NCBI RefSeq assembly: GCF_000269985.1
Contig: NC_016109.1
Location: 5,642,001-5,706,000, forward strand
DNA from: Kitasatospora setae KM-6054
GTDB lineage: Bacteria > Actinomycetota > Actinomycetes > Streptomycetales > Streptomycetaceae
Direction: 5' to 3'
DNA length: 64,000 bases
This document shows positions 37,076 to 46,152 of the stretch, piece after piece. Within the stretch, counting starts at the first letter, position 1, and every line of letters starts with the position of its first letter. The notes beneath the pieces are model-generated. The model was not told the origin of the DNA. It ran no database searches and saw nothing but the letters and a program-made list of their open reading frames with translations. A program made the translations under genes and the position numbers.

Positions 37076-40000
37076 ATGGAGCAGACAGTCAGCCCGGTGT
37101 TCGTCGGACGCGGCCGGGAGACCGGCCTGCTCGCCGCCGCGCTGGACCGGGCGGGGGCGGGGGAGCCGCAGGCCGTGCTGGTCGGCGGCGAGGCGGGGGT
37201 CGGGAAGACCCGGCTGATCGAGGAGTTCCTGGCCCAGGCCGAGGCGGACGGCGCGGTCACCGCGCTCGGCGCCTGCCTGGAGGTCGGCGCCGAGGGCCTG
37301 CCCTACGGGCCGCTCTCGGCCGCGCTGCGCCGCCTGCACCGGCGCCTGGGGCCGGAGTTGGACGCGGCGGCGGCCGGCCTGGAGGGCCACCTGGCCCGGC
37401 TGCTGCCGGACTTCGGCGAGGCCGACGGCGAGGGCAACGACGAGTACGGCCGGGCCCGGCTGTTCGAGCACACCGCCCGGCTGTTCGAGCGGCTCAGCGA
37501 GGGGCGGACGCTGCTCCTCGCGATCGAGGACCTGCACTGGTCCGACCGCTCCACCCGGGAACTGCTCGCCTACCTGGTCCGCACCCTGCACCGCTCCCGG
37601 GTGCTGATCGTCGCCACCTACCGCACCGACGACCTGCACCGCCGGCACCCGCTGCGGCCCTTCCTGGCCGAGCTGGAGCGGCTGCGCACCGTCCAGCGGC
37701 TCGAACTCGAACGGCTCGACCGGCCCGAGGTGGCCGCCCAACTCGCGGGCATCCTCGGCCCTCAGGCCCCCGGACGGGACGTGGTGGACCGGATCCACCG
37801 CCGCTCCGAGGGCAACCCGTTCTTCGTCGAGGAACTCGCCACCGCCTACCGCGACGGCTGCCTGGCCTGCGTCACCGAGTCGCTCCGCGACATCCTGCTG
37901 GTCCGGGTCGAGGCGCTGCCCGAGGAGACCCAGCGGATCGTCCGGATCGCCGCCGAGGGCGGCTCCCGGATCGAGCACGCCCTGCTCGCCGCCGTCGTCG
38001 CGGAGAGCGGCGCGGGCGGCGAGGACGCGCTGATCTCCGCGCTGCGCACCGCCGTCGGCGCCAACATCCTGCGCCCCGACACCGACGGCGAGGGCTACCG
38101 GTTCCGGCACGCGCTGGTCCGCGAGGCGGTCTCCGACGACCTGCTGCCCGGCGAACGGCGGGCCGTCAACCGGCGGTTCGCCACCGTCCTGGAGGCCGAC
38201 CCCGAACTGGTCCGGGCCGAGCAGCGCACCGCCCGGCTCGCCGACTACTGGTACCGCGCCCACCAGCCCGCCCGCGCGCTGCCCGCCGCCCTGGACGCGG
38301 CCCGGGTCGCCCGCCGGCGCAACGCCTTCGCCGAACAGCTCACCATGCTCGAACGCGCCATCGAACTCTGGGAGACCGTCGCCGAACCGGCCCTCGCCAC
38401 CACCCTGCGCCCGCACGACTGGGCCGACACCTACCCGCCGTGCGCCTGCGACGACGGCGAGCACGACGGCTGCGACCGGCTGCAACTCGTCGACGTGCTC
38501 GCCGAGGCGGTGGTCGCCGCCCGCCGGGCCGGCGACCGCGACCGCGGCCAGAGCCTGGCCCGCCGCGCCCTCGCCCTGGTCGACGAGGAGCGCAACCCGC
38601 TGCGCGCCGCCTGGTTCCGGCTCCAGCGCGCCAAGATGCTCGACCACCTCAAGCGGCTCGGCGGCCTGGAGGAGATCACGTACGCCCAGCGCCTGGTCCG
38701 CGACCTCGGCCCGACCGCCGTGCAGGCCGAGGCGCTCGCCCTGGAGGCCGCGCACGGCCTGCTCCGCAGCCCGGGCACCGAGGCGGTGGCCACCGCCGAG
38801 CGCGCCGTCGAGATCGCCCGGCAGGTCGACGCGCCCTCCGTCGAGGTGCACGCCCGGGTCACCCTGGCCGGCCTGCTCGGCGACTTCGACGACCCCGAGC
38901 GCGCCGTCGCCCTGCTCACCGAAGCCGTCGAACAGGCCCGGCCGCTCGGCAACGACGACGTCTACACCCGCGGCCTGAACAACCTCGCCAGCATGCTGCT
39001 CTCCTACGGCCGCGCCGCCGACGCCGTCACCGCCGCCCGCGAGGGCCTGGACGCCGCCCGGCGCAGCGGACTGCTGCTCAACACCGGCCCGATCCTCACC
39101 GGCAACCTCGCCGAGGCGCTGCTCGCGGTCGGCCGCACCGCGGAGGCCGCCGCCGTCCTCGCCGACTGGGACGACAAGCCCGAAGCCGACACCCACGGCG
39201 AGTTCATGGACCGGCTGCGCGGCGAACTCGCCCTGCTGCGCGGCGAGTTCGCCGAGGCCGAGACGCACTGGAAGGCCGCCCAGGCCAGCGGCGGCGGCGG
39301 CGCCCAGCCCCAGCACGTGCTGCCCACCGCCGCCCTCGGCATCCGGCTCGCCGTCCGCCTCGGCCGCCCCGAGCAGGCCCGCGAACGGCTCGCCGAAGCC
39401 CTCGACGGCACCGTCCTGGCCGGCCAGGACGGGCACCTGTTCCCACTGCTCACGCACGCCGCCGAAGCCGAGGCCGACCAGTACCCGCGCACCCCCGACG
39501 GCGAGGCCGCGCTCGCCCGGATCGCCGACCTCGCCGACCGGCTCACCCCGCGCTGCGCCCTCGACCGCGGCTGGGCCGCCCTGCTGGCCGGCGAACTCGC
39601 CCGCGCCGCCGGCCGCCCCACCGCCGCCCACCGGCGGACCGCCCTCGCCGAACTGCGCACCACCGCCCTGCCCGGACCGCTCACCCGCGCCCTGCTCCGC
39701 ACCGCCGAGGACGCCGCCGCCGGCGGCGACCGGGAGGAGGCCGCCGCGCTGCTCCGCGAGGCCGCCGAACTGGCCGACCGCGGCGGCGACCTGACCACCC
39801 GGCGGGACGCCGCGCTGCTCGCCGAGCGGCTCGGCCTCGGCGCCCGCAAGGGGGCCCCCGCCGAGGAAGGCCTCGGCCTCACCCCGCGCGAGCGCGACGT
39901 GCTGCGCCAGCTCGCCCGCGGCCGCAGCAACCGGCAGATCGCCGAGCAGCTGTTCATCTCGCCGAAGACCGCCAGCGTGCACGTCTCCAACATCCTGGCC

Positions 40001-40090
40001 AAGCTCGCCGTCGGCGGCCGCGGCGAGGCCGCCGCGCTGGCCCACCGGCTGCGGTTGTTCCCGGAGGAGGCCGGCGCCGGGGGGTCCTGA
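37076..40090 (+). CDS. Large LuxR-family ATPase regulator (LAL type)
   Basis: About 1004 residues. An AAA ATPase domain comes first, with Walker A GEAGVGKT at about 38-45 and Walker B LLLAIEDLHW at about 150. A long helical TPR-like middle region follows, and a C-terminal LuxR helix-turn-helix (LTPRERDVLRQLARGRSNRQIAEQLFISPKTASVHVSNILAKL). This is the LAL architecture of MalT-like regulators. The middle holds PCACDDGEHDGCDRLQL, a Cys-rich patch that could bind metal. ATG 37076 is chosen because homology begins there; ATG 37064 and GTG 36998 are in frame. It stands alone, with no obvious target operon beside it. Confidence 0.92.
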   Translation: MEQTVSPVFVGRGRETGLLAAALDRAGAGEPQAVLVGGEAGVGKTRLIEEFLAQAEADGAVTALGACLEVGAEGLPYGPLSAALRRLHRRLGPELDAAAAGLEGHLARLLPDFGEADGEGNDEYGRARLFEHTARLFERLSEGRTLLLAIEDLHWSDRSTRELLAYLVRTLHRSRVLIVATYRTDDLHRRHPLRPFLAELERLRTVQRLELERLDRPEVAAQLAGILGPQAPGRDVVDRIHRRSEGNPFFVEELATAYRDGCLACVTESLRDILLVRVEALPEETQRIVRIAAEGGSRIEHALLAAVVAESGAGGEDALISALRTAVGANILRPDTDGEGYRFRHALVREAVSDDLLPGERRAVNRRFATVLEADPELVRAEQRTARLADYWYRAHQPARALPAALDAARVARRRNAFAEQLTMLERAIELWETVAEPALATTLRPHDWADTYPPCACDDGEHDGCDRLQLVDVLAEAVVAARRAGDRDRGQSLARRALALVDEERNPLRAAWFRLQRAKMLDHLKRLGGLEEITYAQRLVRDLGPTAVQAEALALEAAHGLLRSPGTEAVATAERAVEIARQVDAPSVEVHARVTLAGLLGDFDDPERAVALLTEAVEQARPLGNDDVYTRGLNNLASMLLSYGRAADAVTAAREGLDAARRSGLLLNTGPILTGNLAEALLAVGRTAEAAAVLADWDDKPEADTHGEFMDRLRGELALLRGEFAEAETHWKAAQASGGGGAQPQHVLPTAALGIRLAVRLGRPEQARERLAEALDGTVLAGQDGHLFPLLTHAAEAEADQYPRTPDGEAALARIADLADRLTPRCALDRGWAALLAGELARAAGRPTAAHRRTALAELRTTALPGPLTRALLRTAEDAAAGGDREEAAALLREAAELADRGGDLTTRRDAALLAERLGLGARKGAPAEEGLGLTPRERDVLRQLARGRSNRQIAEQLFISPKTASVHVSNILAKLAVGGRGEAAALAHRLRLFPEEAGAGGS

Positions 40091-40222
40091 CGGGCCGCCC
40101 CCTCCACGTCGCCGCCCCGCCGGCCCCGCGCCACGACCCCGCCGGTCCGGGCCGCACGACCCCGCCGGTCTGAGCCGAACGGGCGATCCCGCTCCCAACC
40201 CACTCCGCGCCACCTGCGGTTC

Positions 40223-40237
40223 ATTACTCTAAGTCAA
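40223..40237. promoter_or_regulatory. Candidate BldD-binding site upstream of cdgF-like gene
   Basis: ATTACTCTAAGTCAA matches the published BldD consensus nTnACnC(A/T)GnGTnAn at every fixed position except the central G (A here). It lies about 87 bases before the TTG start of a c-di-GMP enzyme gene. BldD is the c-di-GMP-responsive developmental repressor, so feedback is plausible. Binding is not shown. Confidence 0.5.
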
Positions 40238-40323
40238 GCGGGCGTGCCAGTGCGTGACCGCAGTGGTGTAGGGTCCGGAGCGGGAAGACCGGTACGGCCG
40301 CGGGCCGGAGGGGGAGATGTCGA

Positions 40324-43300
40324 TTGAACTCCACCGAGTCGGTGCTGCCTGCCCCCACCCCGCTTCGCCGGCTGACCGCCGCCCTGCTCGTGGTGCTCTG
40401 CGCCGGGTACGCGGCGGGCGCCGCCGTCGGCTGGGGATCGAGTGAACTCGCGCTGGTGATGGGGGACTTCGGTCTCGCCGGGGCGGCCCTCGCGGCCGCC
40501 CTGTCCTGTCTCGGGCACGGGGTCGCGGTCGGCGGCCACACCCGGCCCGCCTGGCTGCTGTTCGGCCTCTCCTCGGCGATGGTGGCGTTCGGCAACGGCG
40601 CCTGGGGCTGGTACGAGGTGGTGCTCCGGCGGCCGCTCCCGCCGGACTCGTTCGCCGACTACGCCTTCCTGCTGTTCGCCCCGCTGGCCATCACCGGCCT
40701 GCTGGTGCTGGCCCAGCGCCCGCGCACCCCGGCCGGCTGGCTCTGCCTGCTGCTGGACGGCTGGCTGGTGGCCGGCTCGCTGTTCACGCTCAGCTGGAGC
40801 CTGGCGCTCGGCCGGGTCGCGGCCGGCGACGGCGACGACCCGCTGAAGCTGGCCCTCGGCCTCGGCTACCCGGTGCTGGACATCCTGCTGGTCAGCCTGG
40901 TGGTCGGGCTGCGCTTCCGCGGCCGGGACGGCAACCGGGCCGCCGTGCACACCGCGATGATCGGCCTCGCGCTGACCGTGGTCTGCGACGCGCTGTTCAC
41001 CACCCCGCAGTTCCACAGCGACTACCACTCCGGCGAACTGCTCGACGCCGGCTGGTTCGCCGGCTCGCTGCTGCTGGCCTGGGCCCCCTGGCAGCACGGC
41101 CGCCGCCCGTCCCGCGAGCACCCCTCCGCCCAGGGCCTGCCGCGCCGCCGGGTCGCCTCCACGTTCAGCGCGCTCACCCCGTACGCGGCCGCCGCCGTCT
41201 GCACCGCCGGGATCCTCTACAACGCGCTCGGCGGCCGCCCGCTGGACCGGGTGATGCTGGCCGCCGCCAGCACGGTCGGCCTGGCGCTGATCGTCCGGCA
41301 GGGCGTGATGCTGCTGGACAACCTCTCGCTGGCGCAGGAACTCGCCACCAAGGAGGCGCACTTCCGCTCGCTGGTGCAGGGCTCCAGCGACGTCATCATG
41401 ATCGCCGGGCCGTCCGGGGCGCTGTCCTACGTCAGCCCCGCCGCGCTGCGGGTCTACAACCGGGACCCGGAGGGCCTGGTCGGCGGCAACCTGCTCAACC
41501 TGGTCCACCCCGAGGACGTCGACCGGGTCCTCGCCGAGGTCCGCCGGATCCTGGCCCGCACCAAGGGCGCCCGGTTCAGCAACGGCGCGCCCTCGGCCCG
41601 GGTCGAGTGCCGGATCCGCTCCGGCGACGGCGAGTGGCTGCACGTCGAGTCCACCGTCAACCCGTACCGCGACGGCCTGATCCTGAACAGCCGGGACATC
41701 ACCGAACGCGTCCGGCTGCAGGCCCAGTTGCAGCACAACGCGTTCCACGACCCGCTCACCGACCTGCCCAACCGGGCGCTGTTCGCCCACCGGGTCCGCG
41801 CCGCGCTCTCCGCGCAGGGGCCGGTAGGCACCGCCGTCGCCGTGCTCTTCCTCGACCTGGACGGCTTCAAGGCGGTCAACGACACCGCCGGGCACCAGGT
41901 CGGCGACGAACTGCTGGTGCAGGCCGCCCGCCGGCTGCAGGCCGCCGTCCGGGCCGAGGACACCGTGGCCCGGTTCGGCGGCGACGAGTTCGCCGTCCTG
42001 GTCCGCGGCCGGCTCGGCCACCCGCAGGTCCGCGACCTGGCCGAGCGGATCCGCGGCGCGCTCTCCGAGCCGTACTGGATCGGCGGCGCCGAACTCGGCG
42101 TCGCCGCCTCGATCGGCATCGCCTTCGGCCCGGACACCCCGCTGCCGGTCCCCGAACCCGCCGCCCCGCAGGACGGCCCGGCCGGCTGCCGGGCCGCCGC
42201 CGGCCCCTGCCCCGGGGCCGAGCGCGGCGAGCGCGACCGGACCGGGAAGGACGCCGCCCAGACCGCCGCCGACGGACTGCTGCGCGACGCCGACCTGGCG
42301 ATGTACCAGGCCAAGTCGAGCGGCAAGGGCCGGGTGGTGCTCTACACCCCCGCGATGCGCGCCGAACTCGACCGCCGCACCGAACTGGAGGAACGGCTCC
42401 GGGCCGCCGTCCGGGAGGGCTCCTTCACGCTGCTGCACCAGCCCGTGGTCGAACTCGCCGGCGGCCGGCTCACCGGCGTCGAGGCGCAGGCCCGCTGGCG
42501 CTCGGCCGACGGCCTGCTGCTCACCCCCGCCGAGTTCCTGCGCACCGCCGAGTCCGGCGACGCCGCCACCCGGTTCACCCGCTGGCTGCTCGCCGAGGCC
42601 GTCGCCGCCGCCGCCCGCCGCCGCGCCGACGGCCCGGCCGCCCCGCCGGTCCCGGTCACCGTCCGGCTCGCCGCCGAGCGGATCTGCGCCCCCGGCATGT
42701 ACGAGACGCTGGCCGGCGCGCTGCGCGACACCAAGCTGCCGCCCGAACTGCTGGTCCTGGAAGTGGCCAGGACCGGTCCGGACGCGCTCGCCGACGAGCT
42801 CGGCCGCCGGCTCGCCGCGCTGCGCGGCCTCGGCGTCTCCACCGCGCTGGCCGGGTTCGGGGCCGGCGGCGGCTCGCTCGGCGCCCTCGCCCGGCTCCCG
42901 TTCGACGCCCTCAAGCTCGACCGCACCCTGGTCCAGGACATCGCCGAGTCCGCCCTCACCCGGGCGCTGGCCGGCCACGCGCTGCGCCTGGGCCGCGACC
43001 TCGGCCTGGTCACCGGCGCCGACGGGGTCGACCACCCCCGGCAGGTCGCCGTCCTCCAGGAGCTCGGCTGCCGGCGCGGCCAGGGCCTGGCCTTCGACCG
43101 CCCGCTGGACGAACTGCGGCTGCGCCGGGCCCTGCTGCGCCGCGGCTACCCGGTGCCGCGCCAGCCGCAGGGCGGGCCCGGCGCGGGCCGCCGCCCGCTG
43201 CTCACCCCGGACCCGCGAACGGGTGGTCTCGCCGAGCCGGCCGGCGCCCGCCCCGGCCCGCCGCACACCGGTCTGGACCTGCCGCAACGGCACGCCGTGG

Positions 43301-43350
43301 GCGGTCCGAGCGGTGGCCCGCATGGTGAGACGCCGGTTCCACCGGCTTGA
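40324..43350 (+). CDS. cdgF: Membrane PAS-GGDEF-(degenerate EAL) protein, CdgF-like
   Basis: 1008 residues. About eight to nine hydrophobic segments (15-325) precede a PAS domain (about 343-460), a GGDEF domain with intact FGGDEF (552-556) and an RxxD inhibitory site (RAED 543-546) at the canonical spacing, then an EAL-like domain. In the latter EAL is EAQ (720-722), the VNxS Asn is replaced (VRLAAE), the second Glu of ExTE is lost (LEVART), DDFGTG reads AGFGAG and AEGVE reads ADGVD. It should make but not cleave c-di-GMP. A Pro/Ala-rich insert (about 603-650) interrupts the GGDEF domain near its end. TTG start with GGGGGAG. Location before ilvB matches cdgF (SCO5511). Confidence 0.9.
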   Translation: MNSTESVLPAPTPLRRLTAALLVVLCAGYAAGAAVGWGSSELALVMGDFGLAGAALAAALSCLGHGVAVGGHTRPAWLLFGLSSAMVAFGNGAWGWYEVVLRRPLPPDSFADYAFLLFAPLAITGLLVLAQRPRTPAGWLCLLLDGWLVAGSLFTLSWSLALGRVAAGDGDDPLKLALGLGYPVLDILLVSLVVGLRFRGRDGNRAAVHTAMIGLALTVVCDALFTTPQFHSDYHSGELLDAGWFAGSLLLAWAPWQHGRRPSREHPSAQGLPRRRVASTFSALTPYAAAAVCTAGILYNALGGRPLDRVMLAAASTVGLALIVRQGVMLLDNLSLAQELATKEAHFRSLVQGSSDVIMIAGPSGALSYVSPAALRVYNRDPEGLVGGNLLNLVHPEDVDRVLAEVRRILARTKGARFSNGAPSARVECRIRSGDGEWLHVESTVNPYRDGLILNSRDITERVRLQAQLQHNAFHDPLTDLPNRALFAHRVRAALSAQGPVGTAVAVLFLDLDGFKAVNDTAGHQVGDELLVQAARRLQAAVRAEDTVARFGGDEFAVLVRGRLGHPQVRDLAERIRGALSEPYWIGGAELGVAASIGIAFGPDTPLPVPEPAAPQDGPAGCRAAAGPCPGAERGERDRTGKDAAQTAADGLLRDADLAMYQAKSSGKGRVVLYTPAMRAELDRRTELEERLRAAVREGSFTLLHQPVVELAGGRLTGVEAQARWRSADGLLLTPAEFLRTAESGDAATRFTRWLLAEAVAAAARRRADGPAAPPVPVTVRLAAERICAPGMYETLAGALRDTKLPPELLVLEVARTGPDALADELGRRLAALRGLGVSTALAGFGAGGGSLGALARLPFDALKLDRTLVQDIAESALTRALAGHALRLGRDLGLVTGADGVDHPRQVAVLQELGCRRGQGLAFDRPLDELRLRRALLRRGYPVPRQPQGGPGAGRRPLLTPDPRTGGLAEPAGARPGPPHTGLDLPQRHAVGGPSGGPHGETPVPPA

Positions 43351-43383
43351 CACTCCCCACTGCGTGGGAGGAAGGTCGGTGCC

Positions 43384-43425
43384 ATGACCACCCGAATTCT
43401 CGTACTTGGCGGGCGCGTCGGCTGA
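43384..43425 (+). CDS. ilvB leader peptide
   Basis: A 13-codon frame, MTTRILVLGGRVG, behind a strong GGAGGAAGG. Consecutive Ile-Leu-Val-Leu codons make it a ribosome-stalling sensor of branched-chain aminoacyl-tRNA supply. It is followed by a T-tailed terminator, forming a classical attenuator for ilvB. Confidence 0.9.
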   Translation: MTTRILVLGGRVG

Positions 43426-43443
43426 ACCAGCCTGACGCGCCTC

Positions 43444-43476
43444 CCCCTCGCATGCCCTTGGCACGAGGGGTTTTTT
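43444..43476 (+). terminator. ilvB attenuator terminator
   Basis: CCCCTCG (43444-43450) pairs with CGAGGGG (43464-43470), extended inward by GCC/GGC, and is followed by six T. Together with the leader peptide 19 bases upstream it should stop transcription when branched-chain amino acids are plentiful. Confidence 0.9.
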
Positions 43477-43624
43477 GTTGCACGAACGCCGGTTGGCCAT
43501 CGCAACAGGACTGGCCTCAACCACCTGAAATCCGGACGATCGAGGCAGAGCCGGAGACCGGCCAGGGACCGCCCGGCGGCCCGGACCGACACCCCCCGAG
43601 CAGAACCCGAGAAGAGACAGGCAG

Positions 43625-45475
43625 ATGACTGAGCACGCCGCAAGCCCCCGCCGCGGGGACCACCCGGCCGCCCACGCTCCGGGTCCCCAGACCACCGAGA
43701 CCATGACCGGCGCGCAGTCGCTCATCCGCTCCCTCGAAGCCGTGGGGGCCGACACGGTGTTCGGCATCCCGGGCGGCGCCATCCTCCCGGCGTACGACCC
43801 GCTGATGGACTCCACCAAGGTCCGGCACATCCTGGTCCGGCACGAGCAGGGCGCCGGCCACGCCGCGACCGGCTACGCGCAGGCCACCGGCCGGGTCGGC
43901 GTCTGCATGGCCACCTCGGGCCCCGGCGCGACCAACCTGGTCACCCCGATCGCCGACGCGTACATGGACTCGGTGCCGATCGTCGCGATCACTGGCCAGG
44001 TCGCCTCCAAGGCGATCGGCACGGACGCCTTCCAGGAGGCGGACATCTGCGGCATCACGATGCCGATCACCAAGCACAACTACCTGGTGACCGACCCGGC
44101 CGAGATCCCCCGGGTGATCGCCGAGGCGTTCCACATCGCCGCCACCGGCCGCCCCGGCCCGGTCCTGGTCGACATCGCCAAGGACGCGCTGCAGGCACAG
44201 ACCGTCTTCCGCTGGCCGGTGGAGAACGCGCTGCCCGGCTACCGCCCGGTCACCAAGCCGCACGCCAAGCAGATCCGCGAGGCCGCCAAGCTGCTGGTGA
44301 ACGCCAAGCGCCCGGTGCTGTACGTCGGCGGCGGCGTGCTGAAGGCCAACGCCGGCGCCGAGCTGCGGATCCTCGCCGAGCTGACCGGCGCGCCGGTGGT
44401 CACCACCCTGATGGCGATCGGCGTCTTCCCGGACAGCCACCCGCAGCACCTGGGCATGCCCGGCATGCACGGCTCGGTCCCCGCCGTCACCGCGCTGCAG
44501 AAGACCGACCTGCTGTTCACCCTGGGCGCCCGCTTCGACGACCGGGTCACCGGCAAGCTCGACTCCTTCGCCCCGAACGCCAAGGTCGTGCACGCCGACA
44601 TCGACCCCGCCGAGATCGGCAAGAACCGCCCGGCGGACGTCCCGATCGTCGGCGACGCCCGCGAGGTGCTGGCCGACCTGATCGTCGCCGTCCAGGCCGA
44701 GTTCGACGCCGGCCACCGCGGCGACTACACCGAGTGGTGGGCCCGGCTGGACGACTGGAAGAAGACCTACCCGCTGGGCTACGAGCCCGCCCCCGAGGGG
44801 CAGCTGTCGCCGCAGCAGGTGATCGAGCGGATCGGCCAGCTGGTCGGCCCGGACGCGATCTACGCCGCGGGCGTCGGCCAGCACCAGATGTGGGCCAGCC
44901 AGTTCATCCGGTTCGAGAAGCCGGCCACCTGGCTGAACTCCGGCGGCGCCGGGACGATGGGCTACGCCGTCCCCGCCGCGATGGGCGCCAAGGCCGGCAA
45001 GCCGGACACGCCGGTCTGGGCGATCGACGGCGACGGCTGCTTCCAGATGACCAACCAGGAACTCACCACCTGCACCCTGAACAACCTGCCGATCAAGGTC
45101 GCGGTCATCAACAACGGCTCGCTCGGCATGGTCCGCCAGTGGCAGACCCTGTTCTACAACCAGCGCTACTCCAACACCGTGCTGCACTCCGGCCCCGGCC
45201 ACGACGGCATCGCGCCGCCCGCCCAGGGCACCCGGATCCCCGACTTCGTGCTGCTCTCCGAGGCGATGGGCGCGGTCGGCCTGCGCTGCGAGCGCCCCGA
45301 GGACCTGGACGACGTGATCAAGCAGGCGATGGAGATCAACGACCGCCCGGTGGTCATCGACTTCATCGTCCACCAGGACGCGATGGTCTGGCCGATGGTC
45401 GCCGCCGGCACCAGCAACGACGAGATCCTGTTCGCCCGGGGCGTGCGCCCCGACTTCGGCGACGACCTGGACTGA
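43625..45475 (+). CDS. ilvB: Acetolactate synthase large (catalytic) subunit
   Basis: A 616-residue TPP/FAD enzyme catalysing the first common step of valine, leucine and isoleucine synthesis. Signs are FGIPGGAILPAYDPL, the TPP-activating Glu in RHEQGAGHAATGYA, the SGPGATN loop and the TPP motif GDGCFQMTNQEL near residue 472. A Pro/His-rich N-terminal extension of about 25 residues precedes the core. It is the first gene after the attenuator and is followed 22 bases later by ilvN. Confidence 0.98.
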   Translation: MTEHAASPRRGDHPAAHAPGPQTTETMTGAQSLIRSLEAVGADTVFGIPGGAILPAYDPLMDSTKVRHILVRHEQGAGHAATGYAQATGRVGVCMATSGPGATNLVTPIADAYMDSVPIVAITGQVASKAIGTDAFQEADICGITMPITKHNYLVTDPAEIPRVIAEAFHIAATGRPGPVLVDIAKDALQAQTVFRWPVENALPGYRPVTKPHAKQIREAAKLLVNAKRPVLYVGGGVLKANAGAELRILAELTGAPVVTTLMAIGVFPDSHPQHLGMPGMHGSVPAVTALQKTDLLFTLGARFDDRVTGKLDSFAPNAKVVHADIDPAEIGKNRPADVPIVGDAREVLADLIVAVQAEFDAGHRGDYTEWWARLDDWKKTYPLGYEPAPEGQLSPQQVIERIGQLVGPDAIYAAGVGQHQMWASQFIRFEKPATWLNSGGAGTMGYAVPAAMGAKAGKPDTPVWAIDGDGCFQMTNQELTTCTLNNLPIKVAVINNGSLGMVRQWQTLFYNQRYSNTVLHSGPGHDGIAPPAQGTRIPDFVLLSEAMGAVGLRCERPEDLDDVIKQAMEINDRPVVIDFIVHQDAMVWPMVAAGTSNDEILFARGVRPDFGDDLD

Positions 45476-45497
45476 CGGACTCCCGGACCCGAAAGCG

Positions 45498-46031
45498 ATG
45501 ACCACCATGTCCAAGCACACCCTGTCCGTCCTGGTCGAGAACAAGCCCGGCGTGCTCGCCCGGATCGCCTCGCTGTTCTCCCGCCGCGGCTTCAACATCG
45601 ACTCGCTCGCGGTCGGCCCGACCGAGCACCCCGACATCTCCCGGATGACCATCGTGGTCAACGTCGAGGAGCTGCCGCTGGAGCAGGTCACCAAGCAGCT
45701 CAACAAGCTGGTCAACGTGATCAAGATCGTCGAGCTGGACCAGTCCCAGGCGGTCCAGCGCGAGCTGGTCCTGGTCAAGGTCCGGGCCGACGCGGAGAGC
45801 CGCTCCCAGGTCACCGAGATCGTCCAGCTGTTCCGCGCCAAGACCGTCGACGTGTCGCCCGACGCGGTGACCATCGAGGCCACCGGCTCCTCCGACAAGC
45901 TGGAGGCCATGCTGCGGATGCTGGAGCCTTACGGCATCAAGGAGTTGGTCCAGTCCGGCCTGGTCGCGATCGGCCGCGGCGCCCGCTCGATCACCGACCG
46001 CTCGCTGCGCGCGCTGGACCGCTCCGCCTGA
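45498..46031 (+). CDS. ilvN: Acetolactate synthase small (regulatory) subunit
   Basis: A 177-residue regulatory subunit. An N-terminal ACT domain (HTLSVLVENKPGVLARIASLFSRRGFNIDSLAVGPTE) binds valine for feedback inhibition, and the C-terminal ALS_ss domain follows. The start could be ATG 45498 or ATG 45507 (MSKHTLS), the latter being the usual N-terminus. Confidence 0.97.
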   Translation: MTTMSKHTLSVLVENKPGVLARIASLFSRRGFNIDSLAVGPTEHPDISRMTIVVNVEELPLEQVTKQLNKLVNVIKIVELDQSQAVQRELVLVKVRADAESRSQVTEIVQLFRAKTVDVSPDAVTIEATGSSDKLEAMLRMLEPYGIKELVQSGLVAIGRGARSITDRSLRALDRSA

Positions 46032-46034
46032 CCC

Positions 46035-46068
46035 GTGGGGCGTCCGGTGGCTGACACCGGCGTCCCAC
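46035..46068 (+). terminator. Hairpin between ilvN and ilvC
   Basis: GTGGGGCG/CGTCCCAC and CCGGTG/CACCGG pair with one bulged T around a 5-base loop, directly after the ilvN stop. It may reduce read-through into ilvC or mark an mRNA processing point. A TACGGT near 46105 could be a -10 for a separate ilvC promoter. Confidence 0.5.
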
Positions 46069-46152
46069 ACCCTGAGCACTGCCATCGAAGTCCGCCGGGT
46101 GCGCCTACGGTAGGAACCCCGGCATCACCATCACGCAAGGAGATGTGCCCCC

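Noticed and set aside
36635..40213. 1192-codon minus-strand open frame
   Set aside because: Antisense shadow of the LuxR-family ATPase, which has clear Walker and HTH motifs on the plus strand.
43347..43352. TTGACA before the ilvB leader as a -35 element
   Set aside because: It overlaps the cdgF stop codon and has no -10-like sequence at 16-19 bases; the true ilvB promoter is not identified.
40234..43830. 1198-codon minus-strand open frame
   Set aside because: It is antisense to the cdgF-like gene and the ilvB leader; composition is Gly/Ala/Val/Arg-biased with no motif.
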